The translations under genes and the position numbers were made by a program. A DNA stretch of 60,971 bases from Polyangiaceae bacterium (GTDB lineage Bacteria > Myxococcota_A > Polyangia > Polyangiales > Polyangiaceae), in the NCBI GenBank assembly GCA_025937785.1, contig JAICQQ010000024.1, forward strand, positions 1-60,971. The letters are read 5' to 3'. The notes beneath the pieces were generated by a model that ran no database searches, was not told the DNA's origin, and saw nothing but the letters and a program-made list of their open reading frames with translations. How positions within the stretch are numbered: the first letter of the stretch is position 1; the number at the start of each line of letters is the position of its first letter. Positions 52,641-60,971 of this stretch are shown here, in pieces.

Positions 52641-55600
52641 TCAGTAGGTGCCGGTGATGCTGACGGGGAGGGCGACGGCGCTGCCGCTGGGACGGTTCGC
52701 GCAGAAGCCGATCGAAGTGTCGGTGGCGCCGGGCTGGACCACCTTGTTCCAGCTGATGGGCGTCACGGTCAGCTGGCCGCTGTTGGCGGAGAAGGTACCG
52801 TTCCACGTGGTGTAGAGGGTGGTACCGTTGGTGTTGATCACCGCGCTCCAGTTCGTGGACGCTTGGGTCCCGTTGTTCTTGACGTTGAGTGCGGCGCAAT
52901 AGCCCGTGGGCCAGCTGTTGGTGACGGAGATGCTGAGTGCCATGCTGCCGGTGGGCGGGCAGGCGGGGCAGGTGCCTCCGCAATCTTTGCCGGTTTCGCT
53001 GCCGTTCTGCACACCATCGCTGCACGTGGGCAGCTTGCAAGCGTTGCTGCAGCCGTCGACGTTGTTCGTGTTGCCGTCGTCGCACTGTTCGTTGGCAGCG
53101 GAGTTGGTAGTTCCGTCGCCGCAGCTGGCCGCGGTGCAGTTGGCGTCGCAGGTGGCGCTTTGGCCCGAGGTGTCGCAGGCTTCGCCGGCAGCGGAGTTGG
53201 TGGTCCCGTCGCCACAGATGGCCGCGGTGCAGTCGGCGTCGCAGGTGGCGCTTTGGCCCGAGGTGTCGCAGGCTTCGCCGGCAGCGGAGTTGGTGGTCCC
53301 GTCGCCACAAGCGGGGGCCGTGCAGTCCGCATCGCAACTCTGGCTCTGACCAGCGGTATCGCAGACCTCGCTCCCTTCCACCACGCCGTTGCCGCACTCG
53401 GGCGCCGCCAGGGTTTCGAAGCTCACGCTGACCGCGGCCCCGGGGTGGGTGTAGGGCTGGTGGGCAGCGCTGCTCAGGCTCGCGACGAGCGTATGGCTGC
53501 CGGGCTCGAGACCCGTGAAGATGTACGAGCCGCTGGTGCCGTTGATCGTGACGTGTTCACCGTCGTCGAGCTCGAGGTGAACGTGATCGTTCAGCAGGAT
53601 GATACCCGTCGTAGTGAAGTCGATCTGCACCGTGCTGCCCTCGATGACGAGGCCGGCTTCCGGGGCCGTGATGCTGACGACGGGGGGGTCGGGAACGACG
53701 TCTGGATCGAGGGCATCCCCTTGGAACGTGATTTCGGTGAAGTCGTCCCAGCTGTCCCCGTCAGTATCCGGATCGCCGGGGTCGGTACCGTTCCCGAATT
53801 CTTGTAGGTTCGTCAGGCGATCGCCGTCGCTGTCCACGGCCGCGTCGCTGGGATCCGTCGGATCGAGGCCGTACTGGTCTTCCCAATCGTCGGGCAAGCC
53901 GTCGTTGTCCAAGTCGATCACCGTGTCCACCGGCGTGAAAGTCGCGGTGAGTGTCGCGTCGCCGTCGACCGTGTACAGATGGCTCTGGTCGCCGTCGTCG
54001 GACCAGCCCACGAACTCGTACTCGACGCCGTTCACGACCTGCGGCGAAACCACGCTCACGGAGAGCCGCGAGTTCTCGATCGCGGTTTGGGCCGGGGCCG
54101 GCGTCGTCAGCAGATCGCTGCCGACCTGGAGCTGGAGTCCGGGCGGCTCCGAGGCGAACGTAACCTCTGCCGTTGCCGGTTGGAGCACGACGCTCGTGGT
54201 TGCGCCGAGGCTCGCGCTTTCTTGTTCGGGCCCGAAGGTGAGGTAGGCGTCGGTCATAGAACGGTGCTGAACCGCAAACCAGTTGGCATTACGGGCCACG
54301 TTGGAGATCCGGAGCTCGTCGATTTGCCCGCTCATGTAGTCCGTGCCGCCGGAATCGCGGCCAATGTTGAGAGCCTGAGTCGAGCCAGTGACCGCGCCCA
54401 CGGACGAGTCGCTCGTCACGTTGACGCCGTTCTTGTACAGGCTGCCAGTCGTTCCCGAGATGCTCGAAGCGTAGTAGTGGAACTCGGCACCGATGGTCGT
54501 GTTCGCGCGCAGGTAGTCGCCGCCTCCGCCGAGCGCGGTGATGAAGTTTTGGCTCGGCGAAAACTCGAGGTTGTAGCCGGCCGCCGCGTCCCAGGCGGCC
54601 TTCTTGGAGACGATGCGCGGGTAGCCCGTGAGGCTGGCGCTGCTGGGCTTCGCCCAGGCTTCGATGCTGACGCTGCCCGCGATCTGCAAGGCCGCGGTGC
54701 TGGCGACGGTCACGTAACTCTGGCCGTTGAAGCTGCGCCCGTTGCCGATACGACCTGCGACGGAAGTGCTGCCTTGATTGGTGCCGTCGTGGCCGAAGCT
54801 GGTCGAGTCCGACAGGTCATCGAGGTGCCAGACCCCCACGTAGCCGTTGGACCACACCGCTGCGGCGTTCTCCGCGACGCTCGCCGAGGGGTTGCCGTAG
54901 TACATCGTGATCTGGCGATCCGTACTGCCCGCGGCGACGTTGGGGACCTTCACCCAGACCGCCGAGACGCCGTTCGGATTCCAGAGCTCGACTTCGTGAG
55001 CCAGCAGCTGACCCGCGGCGTCGACGAAGCGCAAGTCGCGCCCGCCTGGCTGAGTAGCCGCATAGTCGATCCGGCTGGCATCGAGGCGCACGAGCACTGG
55101 GAAGTCGGAGACCGCGGCAAGCCCCGCGTGATTGAGCGTGAGCGTCCGACGAAATTGCCAAGCGGGGTCGAACCAGTCTGCCGCGCTGTCGTTCGCCGAC
55201 AACACGAGCTCCAGGTACGAGGGATAGTCGTGGTCGGGAGCCTGGAAGCTGCCCGAGGCTACTCCCTCGAAATTTTGGATGGGATGAGCGTGGCAATCCT
55301 CTGGGGTCGAGCAGTGATGCAGGATCACTTGCCAGGAGAGCTGATCGGGCGGCAGCGGACCTTGCTCGGGATCGTTGCCGGCCCCGCTGAACGAGATCGT
55401 GTCGCCGACGGCCCATTCGAGGCTCTCGGACGGCGTCAGGATGGTGACGGTCGGGGGTGTGTTGTCGACCGTAATCGTCAGCGAAGCGACGTCGCTCAGG
55501 CCACCGCCGTCGGTCACCTGCACGTGCACTAGCTGGGGACCCGATTCTTCGAAGACGTAGCTCGCCAGAGCGCCGCTGCCGTCATCGAAGGTGCCGTCGT

Positions 55601-57293
55601 CGTCGAAGTCCCAGAGATAGCTCAGGGTCGGACTCTCTGCGTCCGTCGACGCGGAGGCGTCGAACTGGACGAAGAGCGGCGCAGCTCCTGAGGTCGGGGC
55701 CGCAGCGAGCGCAGCCTGAGGCGGCTGATTCCCCGAGAAATTGTCGACGCGGTAGACCGCGCCGCCGTCGAAGTCGACGTAGTAGAGTCGGCCGTCGGGG
55801 CCCATCTGAATGTCGACCACTCGGCCCGAGGCACCCGTGATGAAGGCGCCTCGGTCGTTGGGGTTGGGCAGCCCATCGCTGCCAGCAAACATCGCCCAGA
55901 CGCAGCGCCGCGAAGAGTCAGCGAAGAAGAGCGCGTTGTCGTACTTGGAAGGATACGCCGTGTGATTGTTGAACGCGACACCGGTGACCGAGGAACTGCC
56001 CGTGGGGCAGCCGTCCCCGGGAACGACGCTCGCCGAGTGGTGGTAAGCGTAATACGGAGCGACCCGGGTCATCGGGCTCACGTGTGCCGGGTAGCTATTG
56101 TTGATGACCTGCGTGCACAGCACGTTGCTCTGCAGGTAGCTCTGCAATGTGGGGCCTTCGTAGCACGGGAACCCGAAGTTCTCGACGGTGCCGGTCGGGT
56201 CTTGAATGCGGTTCAGCTCTTCGTAGGCGTCTTGCCCGACATCCGCGATCCACAGTTCGTTCGTGCCGGGCCGGATCGTGAAGCGATACGGGTTCCGCAA
56301 TCCGGTCGCGACGATATAGTCGTCGGCGGTGGTGCCCTTGCCGACCAGCGGATTGTCGGGGGGCGCGCTCACGCTGCCCCCGGACACGTCCAGCCTGAGC
56401 ACCGAGCCGCCGTATCCGATGGGGTCGCTGTTCGTGAGCACGTCTTGACTGCGGAGCCGGCCACCCTCGGAGGTGTTGAAGTTGGTGACGGTGCCCGGAT
56501 CACCGCAAGGGTTCACCGGGCTTCCGTCCTGTCCGACGTCGTTGAACGTGAAGCTCGCGCCATCGCCGGCGCTGACGTACAGGTACCCGTCGGCACCGAA
56601 GCGCATGTCCCCGATCGAGTGACTCGGGTATTGCTGGCACCAGTTCGCCTGGATCAAAGGGACTTCGGTGCCCACGAGCGTGGTCGGGTCGATGTCGATG
56701 CGCGAGAGGCGACCGTACACCACGCAACCGTCTGCGGTGTCACCGGGCGGGTTCGGACAGGTGTCGCCCCAGCGCGGGCTCGTGCCATTGGCGAAGGCAT
56801 CGTGCGCGTACAGCACGAAGATCTGCGACGTGGCGGGGTAGTTGGGGTGGACGGCGATGCCTAGCAACCCTCGATCCCAGTAATCGTGAACGGCGGGGCG
56901 CAGATCGATGACCTGGGTCGGATTCGACTGCGTCGCGAGGTTCTGATAGGCGAAGACGAGCCCGCTCTTTTCTGCGAGGAATGCGCTCAACGCGCCGCTC
57001 TGTGCTTGGGGCGTGAAGCGCAAGGCCACCGGTGCGGTACGCCCTGTGATCACGAGGTTTTCTTGAAAACCGCTGGGCAAGCTGGCCGACAGCTGCAGGC
57101 TGCCCAGCTGGTCTTCGCCCGGCCGCGTAGGGCCGCGTGGTTCCTCACCCTGGCAGGACGTCGAGGCGAAGGCAGAGAAAGTCACGACGGCAGCGCCCAG
57201 CGCCGTCAGGCGTGCCGCAGAGCGCGCCAACCGAGTTGCAGATCTAGCCCCGGGGGTGGACGTCGCCGTACGCTCAGGAAGCTTGGTGTTCAT
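52641..57293 (-). CDS. Giant modular secreted oxidoreductase: PQQ-type sugar-dehydrogenase propeller, PKD, LamG, Cys repeats, CBM2
   Basis: 1550 aa from ATG 57293, which opens a signal peptide ending FASTSC, possibly a lipobox. Domains: glucose/sorbosone dehydrogenase-type propeller (about 72-517; [60 protein letters not shown]), PKD (about 524-609), DUF2341 (about 707-802), LamG (about 817-1022), an InlB-type repeat, calcium-binding type-3 motifs ([19 protein letters not shown]), CGDG/CDTSGQS cysteine repeats, [15 protein letters not shown], and a C-terminal CBM2 (about 1450-1550; [29 protein letters not shown]). PQQ-dependent sugar dehydrogenases of this fold oxidise sugars; the CBM2 would dock it on cellulose or chitin. 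No PQQ biosynthesis gene is in the window. Confidence 0.9.
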   Translation of the reverse strand: MNTKLPERTATSTPGARSATRLARSAARLTALGAAVVTFSAFASTSCQGEEPRGPTRPGEDQLGSLQLSASLPSGFQENLVITGRTAPVALRFTPQAQSGALSAFLAEKSGLVFAYQNLATQSNPTQVIDLRPAVHDYWDRGLLGIAVHPNYPATSQIFVLYAHDAFANGTSPRWGDTCPNPPGDTADGCVVYGRLSRIDIDPTTLVGTEVPLIQANWCQQYPSHSIGDMRFGADGYLYVSAGDGASFTFNDVGQDGSPVNPCGDPGTVTNFNTSEGGRLRSQDVLTNSDPIGYGGSVLRLDVSGGSVSAPPDNPLVGKGTTADDYIVATGLRNPYRFTIRPGTNELWIADVGQDAYEELNRIQDPTGTVENFGFPCYEGPTLQSYLQSNVLCTQVINNSYPAHVSPMTRVAPYYAYHHSASVVPGDGCPTGSSSVTGVAFNNHTAYPSKYDNALFFADSSRRCVWAMFAGSDGLPNPNDRGAFITGASGRVVDIQMGPDGRLYYVDFDGGAVYRVDNFSGNQPPQAALAAAPTSGAAPLFVQFDASASTDAESPTLSYLWDFDDDGTFDDGSGALASYVFEESGPQLVHVQVTDGGGLSDVASLTITVDNTPPTVTILTPSESLEWAVGDTISFSGAGNDPEQGPLPPDQLSWQVILHHCSTPEDCHAHPIQNFEGVASGSFQAPDHDYPSYLELVLSANDSAADWFDPAWQFRRTLTLNHAGLAAVSDFPVLVRLDASRIDYAATQPGGRDLRFVDAAGQLLAHEVELWNPNGVSAVWVKVPNVAAGSTDRQITMYYGNPSASVAENAAAVWSNGYVGVWHLDDLSDSTSFGHDGTNQGSTSVAGRIGNGRSFNGQSYVTVASTAALQIAGSVSIEAWAKPSSASLTGYPRIVSKKAAWDAAAGYNLEFSPSQNFITALGGGGDYLRANTTIGAEFHYYASSISGTTGSLYKNGVNVTSDSSVGAVTGSTQALNIGRDSGGTDYMSGQIDELRISNVARNANWFAVQHRSMTDAYLTFGPEQESASLGATTSVVLQPATAEVTFASEPPGLQLQVGSDLLTTPAPAQTAIENSRLSVSVVSPQVVNGVEYEFVGWSDDGDQSHLYTVDGDATLTATFTPVDTVIDLDNDGLPDDWEDQYGLDPTDPSDAAVDSDGDRLTNLQEFGNGTDPGDPDTDGDSWDDFTEITFQGDALDPDVVPDPPVVSITAPEAGLVIEGSTVQIDFTTTGIILLNDHVHLELDDGEHVTINGTSGSYIFTGLEPGSHTLVASLSSAAHQPYTHPGAAVSVSFETLAAPECGNGVVEGSEVCDTAGQSQSCDADCTAPACGDGTTNSAAGEACDTSGQSATCDADCTAAICGDGTTNSAAGEACDTSGQSATCDANCTAASCGDGTTNSAANEQCDDGNTNNVDGCSNACKLPTCSDGVQNGSETGKDCGGTCPACPPTGSMALSISVTNSWPTGYCAALNVKNNGTQASTNWSAVINTNGTTLYTTWNGTFSANSGQLTVTPISWNKVVQPGATDTSIGFCANRPSGSAVALPVSITGTY
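53095..53373 (-). repeat. Three 93-bp repeats coding the Cys-rich units
   Basis: Inside the 1550-aa gene, three copies of a 93-bp (31-codon) unit encode [20 protein letters not shown] and [10 protein letters not shown]. The starts at 53188 and 53281 are nearly identical in DNA, so the duplication is recent. Confidence 0.85.
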
Positions 57294-57830
57294 CGAAAAA
57301 CCTTGGTGGCGCAAGCCGTTGCAGGGCGCGCGGGTAGAAATGCTGTGGGGAGATGAGGAAGACGGATGGCGTGGACGAGACGACGAGCCGCGCCACTCGC
57401 GCGCGCTTGCCTGACACACGTCGGCAGTGTGGCTCAATTACCTTGCTTCGCTCTTCACTTCAACTCTTCTCTTTGTTGTTGTTTGGTTTTGACCTCTCCT
57501 CAGATTCCTCGGAGACACGGCTTCGCGGGCGCGGCGCCATGCGGCGCTGTCATGTTGCTCACGTTTGGGCGAGAGCACGTGTGGGGAGCGAGCCCGGCGG
57601 CAGTGAGAGCGCGCTACACGAAAGAAGAACTCGTGACGGGTTCGGTGGCTCGAGCGTCTCCGGCGTCGGGTTGAGTGAGACGCCGCGAGAGGGAGCGTCG
57701 TTAACGGAACGTCGCGGCGCGCCCTCAGCGTGAATCCTCCTCGGAGAAAAGGCCGCCTCAGCGTGGTGGCCGGCGCTTCGGCTGATCGCGCGCCTTCTGC
57801 TGAGCGACCGAGAGGTGTAGCCTAGGAGGG
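57294..57830. other. Divergent intergenic region with pyrimidine-rich tract
   Basis: No gene supported. A pyrimidine-rich, AT-richer tract (about 57443-57507) is preceded by CACAC-N7-GTGTG (57415-57431). This probably contains the leftward promoter of the 1550-aa gene; no confident boxes were assigned. Confidence 0.45.
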
Positions 57831-59741
57831 TTGGCTCGGAGTCTTGTCCCAATTCTGATCGCGATCACGGGGTGGGCGCTCGGGAGCTGCGCCGGCGGCG
57901 AGGGCAGTGCCCCTCGTCCACCGCCGCGCCGGCCCATACCGTCGGACCCGCCAGGCCCGCTTTTGGAGCAGACGTTTGCAGGAGCACGGCCGAGCGCTAC
58001 CCGGGCCGTCCCTCCCCTCGAAACTCACGTCGCTTTCTTCGCGCCAGCGGAGCTCGCGTCATTCGAGAGCCGCGGCTTCTCCTTGGGAGCTCTGGTTCGC
58101 GGGCGCGACCTGCCCAGCACCGAGGACCTGGACCGCGACCCTGGATTCAAGAGCATCTTCGACGTGCTGCGTGCCGATCTCGCTGACACGCGTGCCCAGC
58201 ACCCCGGCGCCAAGGTCACCTCCATCGATGGCGTGCGCCTGTTCGACGCCGAGTGGCTCCGATCGAAGCAGATGTCGTTCGAGCTCGTCGGGGTGTTCAA
58301 TCGTCTCGACCGACGCGCCTTCTATCCGGCGACCACATTGCAGGGCAGCAGCTGTGGCGAGGTGCGGTTCGTGTTTCGCCTGCGCTACGCCACCGAACAG
58401 GGCAAGCAACCGATGCAGTTCCGCTTGCCCATGACGCTGAACGTCGTGTTCCACGCCAGCGGGTCCGACTGCAGCGCCGCAGCGCGCGCCTGGCAGTCCG
58501 AGCAGGGCCAAGGAGCCGCGCGCCTGGCCGACTGGCTGTATGCCGCAGTCCGCGAGCGTTTCGTGCTGAAGTCCGTCGAGGTGAACCTGCAGTCCGTCAG
58601 GCATCAATCGTCGATGATTCCGAGTCTGGCGGGTCACATCGAATATACGATGCGGGTCTTTCACGCCGTAGACGTGACCCGCGAACGTTTCGAGCCCGCG
58701 CCGATGGAAAACATGCCGGACGTGGCGCGGCTCCGTAAGGATTCAGCGCTGCGCGCCGAGCTTCTGGCGTTCTTACGAGAGCCAGCGACCTTGCAGGCAC
58801 TGGACACGGGCGTGCTGCAAGTGCCCGAACGGTTTCTAACTCGGCGGGCCATCTCCGTCGCGCCGCGCGGCCTGGCGAGACCCTCGAACCGTCCGTTTCA
58901 GCAGCTGTTTTCGCCCAGCGATTTTGCCGGGCTCGATCTCGGCAGCACACAGAGCCTCGCATCGCCGGTGGCGCTGCTTCGGCGCCTGGACGGTCACAGC
59001 TGCGTCGGCTGCCACCAGAGCCGATCGATCGCCGGTTTCCACCACGTGGGCGACGATCCAGTGTCGACCCCGCGCTACGCGGCGCTCCACAGCGGTCTGT
59101 CGGCGCACCTGCGGGCAGAGCTCGCGCGCCGTCGCGCCTACGTCGAAGCCCTGGCCCGAGGCGAGGCGCCCGACGAGTTTCGGCCGATCCCCGAACGGCA
59201 AGGTGTCGGCACCGAGCACGGCGCACCCTGTGGCCTGGGCGATCCGGGGCTCGCCGATTGGTCGTGCGCACCTGGGCTCCGCTGCGTCGCCCTCGAAGAT
59301 GCCGAAGTGGGCGCGTGCTTCGCGGAAGGTTCGGTGGGAGAGCCCTGTGAGTATGGGGTCATGGTGGGTCGCCCGCGTGCCGCCAGCGATCGCGTGGCGC
59401 AAGTTGCCAAACATGCCTGCGGCGCAGCCATGGAGTGCGCCAGCAACTTCTCGGGGTTTCCGCAGGGGAGCTGTGACACGAGCTGCGACGCCGGCGTCCC
59501 CGATCGCGCTTGCGGCGATTTCCTAGACGTCGATGCGTTCCAGAACTGCCTCAGATTTCGCCAACCGGTCGCGGAGTGTGCGCAGAAGCACGTCTTCCAA
59601 ACCGGTCTTCGTGCGTGCGACGACGCTCACCCCTGCCGCCAAGACTACGTGTGCTCCCGCGCAGGCCCCGACGCCGGGGCCTGCGTTCCACCGTACTTCG
59701 TCTATCCGCTCAGGCTCGATGGCTACCCGATCCGCCGCTGA
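57831..59741 (+). CDS. Surface lipoprotein with single heme motif and Cys-rich tail
   Basis: 636 aa. The start is TTG 57831; no other start exists because an in-frame stop lies 30 nt upstream. AGGAGG sits only one base before the TTG, unusually close. Signal with lipobox LGSC. Residues about 60-340 form a globular domain (MSFELVGVFNRLDRRAFYPA, CGEVRFVFRLRYAT, VFHASGSDCSAAARAW). A heme motif follows at LLRRLDGHSCVGCHQSRSIA and GFHHVG, about residue 390-410. The last 150 residues are cysteine-rich (CGLGDPGLADWSCAPGLRC, CDTSCDAGVPDRAC, CRQDYVCSRAGPDAGAC). I recognise this layout from myxobacterial surface proteins but know of no assigned function. Confidence 0.82.
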   Translation: MARSLVPILIAITGWALGSCAGGEGSAPRPPPRRPIPSDPPGPLLEQTFAGARPSATRAVPPLETHVAFFAPAELASFESRGFSLGALVRGRDLPSTEDLDRDPGFKSIFDVLRADLADTRAQHPGAKVTSIDGVRLFDAEWLRSKQMSFELVGVFNRLDRRAFYPATTLQGSSCGEVRFVFRLRYATEQGKQPMQFRLPMTLNVVFHASGSDCSAAARAWQSEQGQGAARLADWLYAAVRERFVLKSVEVNLQSVRHQSSMIPSLAGHIEYTMRVFHAVDVTRERFEPAPMENMPDVARLRKDSALRAELLAFLREPATLQALDTGVLQVPERFLTRRAISVAPRGLARPSNRPFQQLFSPSDFAGLDLGSTQSLASPVALLRRLDGHSCVGCHQSRSIAGFHHVGDDPVSTPRYAALHSGLSAHLRAELARRRAYVEALARGEAPDEFRPIPERQGVGTEHGAPCGLGDPGLADWSCAPGLRCVALEDAEVGACFAEGSVGEPCEYGVMVGRPRAASDRVAQVAKHACGAAMECASNFSGFPQGSCDTSCDAGVPDRACGDFLDVDAFQNCLRFRQPVAECAQKHVFQTGLRACDDAHPCRQDYVCSRAGPDAGACVPPYFVYPLRLDGYPIRR

Positions 59742-59776
59742 TGCCGGCGGATCGGTGTCGAGCGTGAGGTTGGGGG

Positions 59777-60403
59777 TCACGAGCGCGGCGCTGGGCCGGG
59801 CTTGCCGTGGGGGCGAGGTCCATGTTTGGCGTGCCCACGAGTCTTGAAAAAAGCCGCGAGCTCGTCTTTGGTGACCTTGCTGTCCTTGTTGGAGTCAGCG
59901 CTCTTCAAGCGTTCCCAGCGTTGGGCAGGCACCTCGTTCTGGGTGAGCGCACCATCGCCGTTCTTGTCGGCGTTCTTGAAGCGAGCTTCTTTGTGAGCCT
60001 TGAAGGACGCAGCCATCTCGTCTTTGGTGATCTTGCCGTCCTTGTTGGAGTCAGCGCTCTTCAGGTGTTCCCAGCGCTGGGCGGGCACCTCGTTTTGGGT
60101 GAGCGCACCATCGCCGTTCTTGTCGGCGTTCTTGAAGCGAGCGTCTTTGTGGGCCTTGAAGAACGCAGCCATCTCGTCTTTGGTGATCTTGCCGTCCTTG
60201 TTGGAGTCGGCGCCCTTCAGGCGCTCCCAGCGCTGCGCGGGGACTTCGTTCTGAGTGATGACGCCATCACCATTCTTGTCGGCGTGTGCGTGCGGGCCAC
60301 CGGCTTTCCCGTTACGGGCGCCGTCCGCGAGGACGGTGGCGGGCGCGGCCAGCGCCAAGCTGAGTGCGGCGGTCGTGATGAAGCGGAGGCTCTTGGTGTT
60401 CAT
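59777..60403 (-). CDS. Secreted protein with six EF-hands in three tandem repeats
   Basis: 208 aa from ATG 60403. Signal peptide MNTKSLRFITTAALSLALAA, cut near AxA-D. The mature protein is three copies of a 52-residue unit, each with two EF-hand loops: DKNGDGVITQNE / DSNKDGKITKDE, DKNGDGALTQNE / DSNKDGKITKDE, DKNGDGALTQNE / DSNKDSKVTKDE. In the last loop Gly at position 6 is Ser, which should weaken calcium binding. The C-terminus is basic and His/Pro-rich (GHAKHGPRPHGKPGP). A calcium-binding periplasmic or matrix protein is likely; partners unknown. Confidence 0.92.
   Translation of the reverse strand: MNTKSLRFITTAALSLALAAPATVLADGARNGKAGGPHAHADKNGDGVITQNEVPAQRWERLKGADSNKDGKITKDEMAAFFKAHKDARFKNADKNGDGALTQNEVPAQRWEHLKSADSNKDGKITKDEMAASFKAHKEARFKNADKNGDGALTQNEVPAQRWERLKSADSNKDSKVTKDELAAFFKTRGHAKHGPRPHGKPGPAPRS
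59815..60282 (-). repeat. Three 156-bp tandem repeats coding EF-hand pairs
   Basis: Three successive 156-bp units (about 59815, 59971 and 60127 onward), strongly conserved in DNA as well as protein, inside the EF-hand gene. The identity at silent positions points to recent duplication or ongoing homogenisation. Confidence 0.85.
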
Positions 60404-60911
60404 GATCGTGGTTTTCCTTGGGTCAGAATCGGGTCCGAATCCGTGTTGGTTCATCGGACGCATCCACCCATCAGCAAGCTTCGGGCCAACCCGGCACGGA
60501 TGAGCGCGGATACACAAATGAGAGTGGTTTCGAAGGGTTAAGCGCAGGTCGCCGCCCCAGGCAGCGCCGCGACCACTGCCAAATCCGCAGCCGCGTGCAG
60601 TATCCGCAGGTGGTCTCGAGCGCGGCGCGGGCCTCGAGAAGGGGATGGTTGCGGCCAAACCAGGGGAGCCTTGACTTGGTGGAGGCTGCAGGTCCACGCG
60701 CAATGATGTGCCGGGGACGTCGGCCTGCCAACGCGCACCGCTCTACAAGGCGCAGAGCACGCCCTCGAGCGACTGACCCCCGCGAGGTTTCCGTGCCAAA
60801 CCTGGCGATACATCCGGGCCGAGATGTTCGTCCGCCTAACTTGTGTTCGAGCTGCACGGGCGCTGCTAGCTGGCCGGGACTTCGCGCCCGCGGTGGCTTC
60901 CTGCCCCGAGC
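60404..60911. other. Upstream region of the EF-hand gene, no supported gene
   Basis: Only the leader and presumed promoter of the EF-hand gene are expected here. Open frames are present on both strands but none has recognisable domains. Confidence 0.45.
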
Positions 60912-60971
60912 CCTGCTTCCTGCTTCCTGCTTCCTGCCCCCGAGCCCTGATACCTGATACCTGATACCTGA
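60912..60971. repeat. Heptamer tandem repeats at the window edge
   Basis: CTGCTTC-type heptamers (about 60912-60936) are followed by CCTGATA-type heptamers (about 60946-60971) that run to the edge and probably continue outside. The two heptamers share the CCTG core and belong to the short intergenic repeats often seen in Polyangia genomes. Confidence 0.8.

Noticed and set aside
53095..53373. CRISPR-like regular repeats
   Set aside because: The repeats are directly adjacent, 93 bp long and encode CGDG cysteine units in frame; there are no spacers.
60471..60857. 128-aa minus-strand frame upstream of the EF-hand gene
   Set aside because: No recognisable family, arginine-rich composition typical of non-coding GC-rich frames.

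Overview
The window is GC-rich and looks like the chromosome of a myxobacterium, most likely Polyangia (Myxococcota). The clues are many lipoproteins with Ser/Thr/Gly linkers behind the lipobox, a MYXO-CTERM-type sorting tag, CGDG-type cysteine repeats, a TIGR02147-family regulator, a Ser/Thr kinase, and a large set of secreted polysaccharide-active and heme lipoproteins. No insertion sequence, prophage, CRISPR array, tRNA or rRNA was seen. The only signs of decay are a frameshifted four-helix-bundle (23S intervening-sequence type) gene at the left edge, an HNH-nuclease tail near 20.4 kb, and the orphan C-terminus of a local protein family at 40.5 kb.

Left third (1-14.7 kb), core metabolism and ion handling: a membrane pyrophosphatase (hppA) of apparently divergent, K+-independent type; a molybdate ABC importer (modABC); and a class Ia ribonucleotide reductase operon (nrdAB). 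The nrdAB leader is the best-supported regulatory system here. A TTGACT-17-TATGTT promoter is overlapped by two NrdR-like boxes spaced 32 bp apart, and a cobalamin riboswitch starts at the predicted transcription start. Then come tatA, a Kup potassium transporter, a NhaR-like LysR regulator with a T-N11-A palindrome, and a TerC-family protein.

Middle (14.8-34.6 kb), surface proteins and signalling: a BNR_4/lyase-like lipoprotein, a LamG lipoprotein, a Met/His/Gly-Pro-rich exported protein with a small acidic lipoprotein, an MmcQ/YjbR protein, an atypical response regulator lacking the phospho-Asp, a membrane Ser/Thr kinase, a SpoIIAA-like protein coupled to a hybrid histidine kinase, a GGTS-repeat lipoprotein, a KdpE-like regulator, a PL3 pectate lyase with a cysteine-rich module, a DUF481 outer-membrane protein, an OmpA/TSP3 protein, an internally duplicated membrane protein and a His-tailed EamA transporter.

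Copper locus (34.9-40.5 kb): a P-type ATPase with YHS and two metal-binding modules, a Tat-exported multicopper oxidase, a Gly-His-Glu repeat lipoprotein and a TolC-family protein, tightly packed and partly overlapping. There is no RND pump or adaptor protein.

Right third (40.6-61 kb), secreted redox and propeller proteins: three overlapping genes for two NHL-propeller lipoproteins and a third propeller lipoprotein; a di-heme lipoprotein; a TIGR02147 regulator overlapping a lipoprotein gene and preceded by a perfect 17-bp palindrome; a single reading frame joining a MYXO-CTERM protein to a lipoprotein, followed by a five-heme cytochrome; a 1550-residue modular protein with a glucose/sorbosone-dehydrogenase propeller and a terminal CBM2; a one-heme lipoprotein; and a six-EF-hand protein built from three 156-bp repeats. 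Together these suggest an organism that degrades plant polysaccharide, handles copper actively, and moves electrons or metals at its surface. That last sentence is inference.
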